Shown here: in pieces, positions 63,981-64,000 of the stretch
Layout of the letters: each line of letters opens with the position of its first letter
How positions within the stretch are numbered: position 1 is the first letter of the stretch
NCBI GenBank assembly: GCA_949126835.1
Contig: OX421499.1
Location: forward strand, 4,232,553-4,296,552
DNA length: 64,000 nt
Reading direction: 5' to 3'
Source of the DNA: Anisus vortex
Lineage: Eukaryota > Mollusca > Gastropoda > Planorbidae
Notes under the pieces: model-generated
Told to the model about the DNA's origin: nothing
Databases searched by the model: none
The model's input: the letters and a program-made list of their open reading frames with translations, nothing else
Program-made: the position numbers and the translations under genes

Positions 63981-64000
63981 TCAGGGGACATCCTACAGAC

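Overview
This 64 kb window looks like repeat-dominated, gene-poor DNA from an animal, most likely a gastropod mollusc. The evidence for that is a tRNA-derived SINE whose body and tail closely resemble SINEs I know from pulmonate and other gastropod genomes, several 5'-truncated LINEs with mollusc-like reverse-transcriptase C-termini, abundant hAT and piggyBac-type miniature elements, and very many micro-, mini- and satellite arrays. I could not identify one convincing host protein-coding gene, rRNA gene or intact tRNA gene. Most long open frames are translations of tandem repeats. The window is probably intergenic or deep intronic.

Layout. 1-1.8 kb: SINE tail, LINE tail and a decayed hAT element. 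1.95-5 kb: a 14-bp purine minisatellite of almost 3 kb, split by a LINE fragment. 5-9 kb: four SINE-type insertions, one with an unusual long body. 10.1-11.1 kb: a GAGT-rich composite repeat. 12-17.5 kb: LINE/SINE fragments, hAT MITEs and an 18-bp array. 17.7-19.2 kb: a 29-bp array, a G-rich block and a TG-rich array. 20-24.6 kb: a tRNA-like unit interrupted by a MITE, two hAT elements in tandem, then a 1.6 kb satellite with higher-order structure. 27.2-30.9 kb: mosaic simple repeats, a MITE, a LINE tail and a 31-bp array. 31.5-37.5 kb: SINEs, LINE tails with a zinc-finger-type C-terminus, and 20-bp and 9-bp arrays. 38.3-42.5 kb: a hierarchical 20/40/160-bp satellite, then a three-level nest (piggyBac-like MITE inside a hAT element inside a LINE), then five perfect 50-bp units. 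42.9-48 kb: SINEs, a perfect 30-bp array, a tRNA-like unit, a GA-rich array and a piggyBac-like MITE. 48.5-57.7 kb: 8-bp and 9-bp mosaic arrays, a SINE, a LINE fragment and further TTAA elements. 58.9-64 kb: LINE and SINE copies and a duplicated CA/G-rich block.

Relationships. Four LINE lineages are visible only as 3' ends (called A, B, C and D here). LINE A has a (GATAA)n tail, and its terminal segment is found joined to a tRNA-like head at 16.2 kb, which suggests it may mobilise a SINE. The hAT MITEs share ends with the larger hAT copy at 39.7-41.9 kb, so the MITEs are probably its deletion derivatives. Their 8-bp target duplications carry TA at positions 4-5, the pattern known for Buster-type hAT elements.

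The most unexpected signal is the palindrome TAGGCCTA. I count 23 copies by eye, where about one is expected by chance. In several repeats with alignable relatives it appears as an exact 6-bp insertion (GGCCTA) after a TA. All coordinates and alignments were made by eye.
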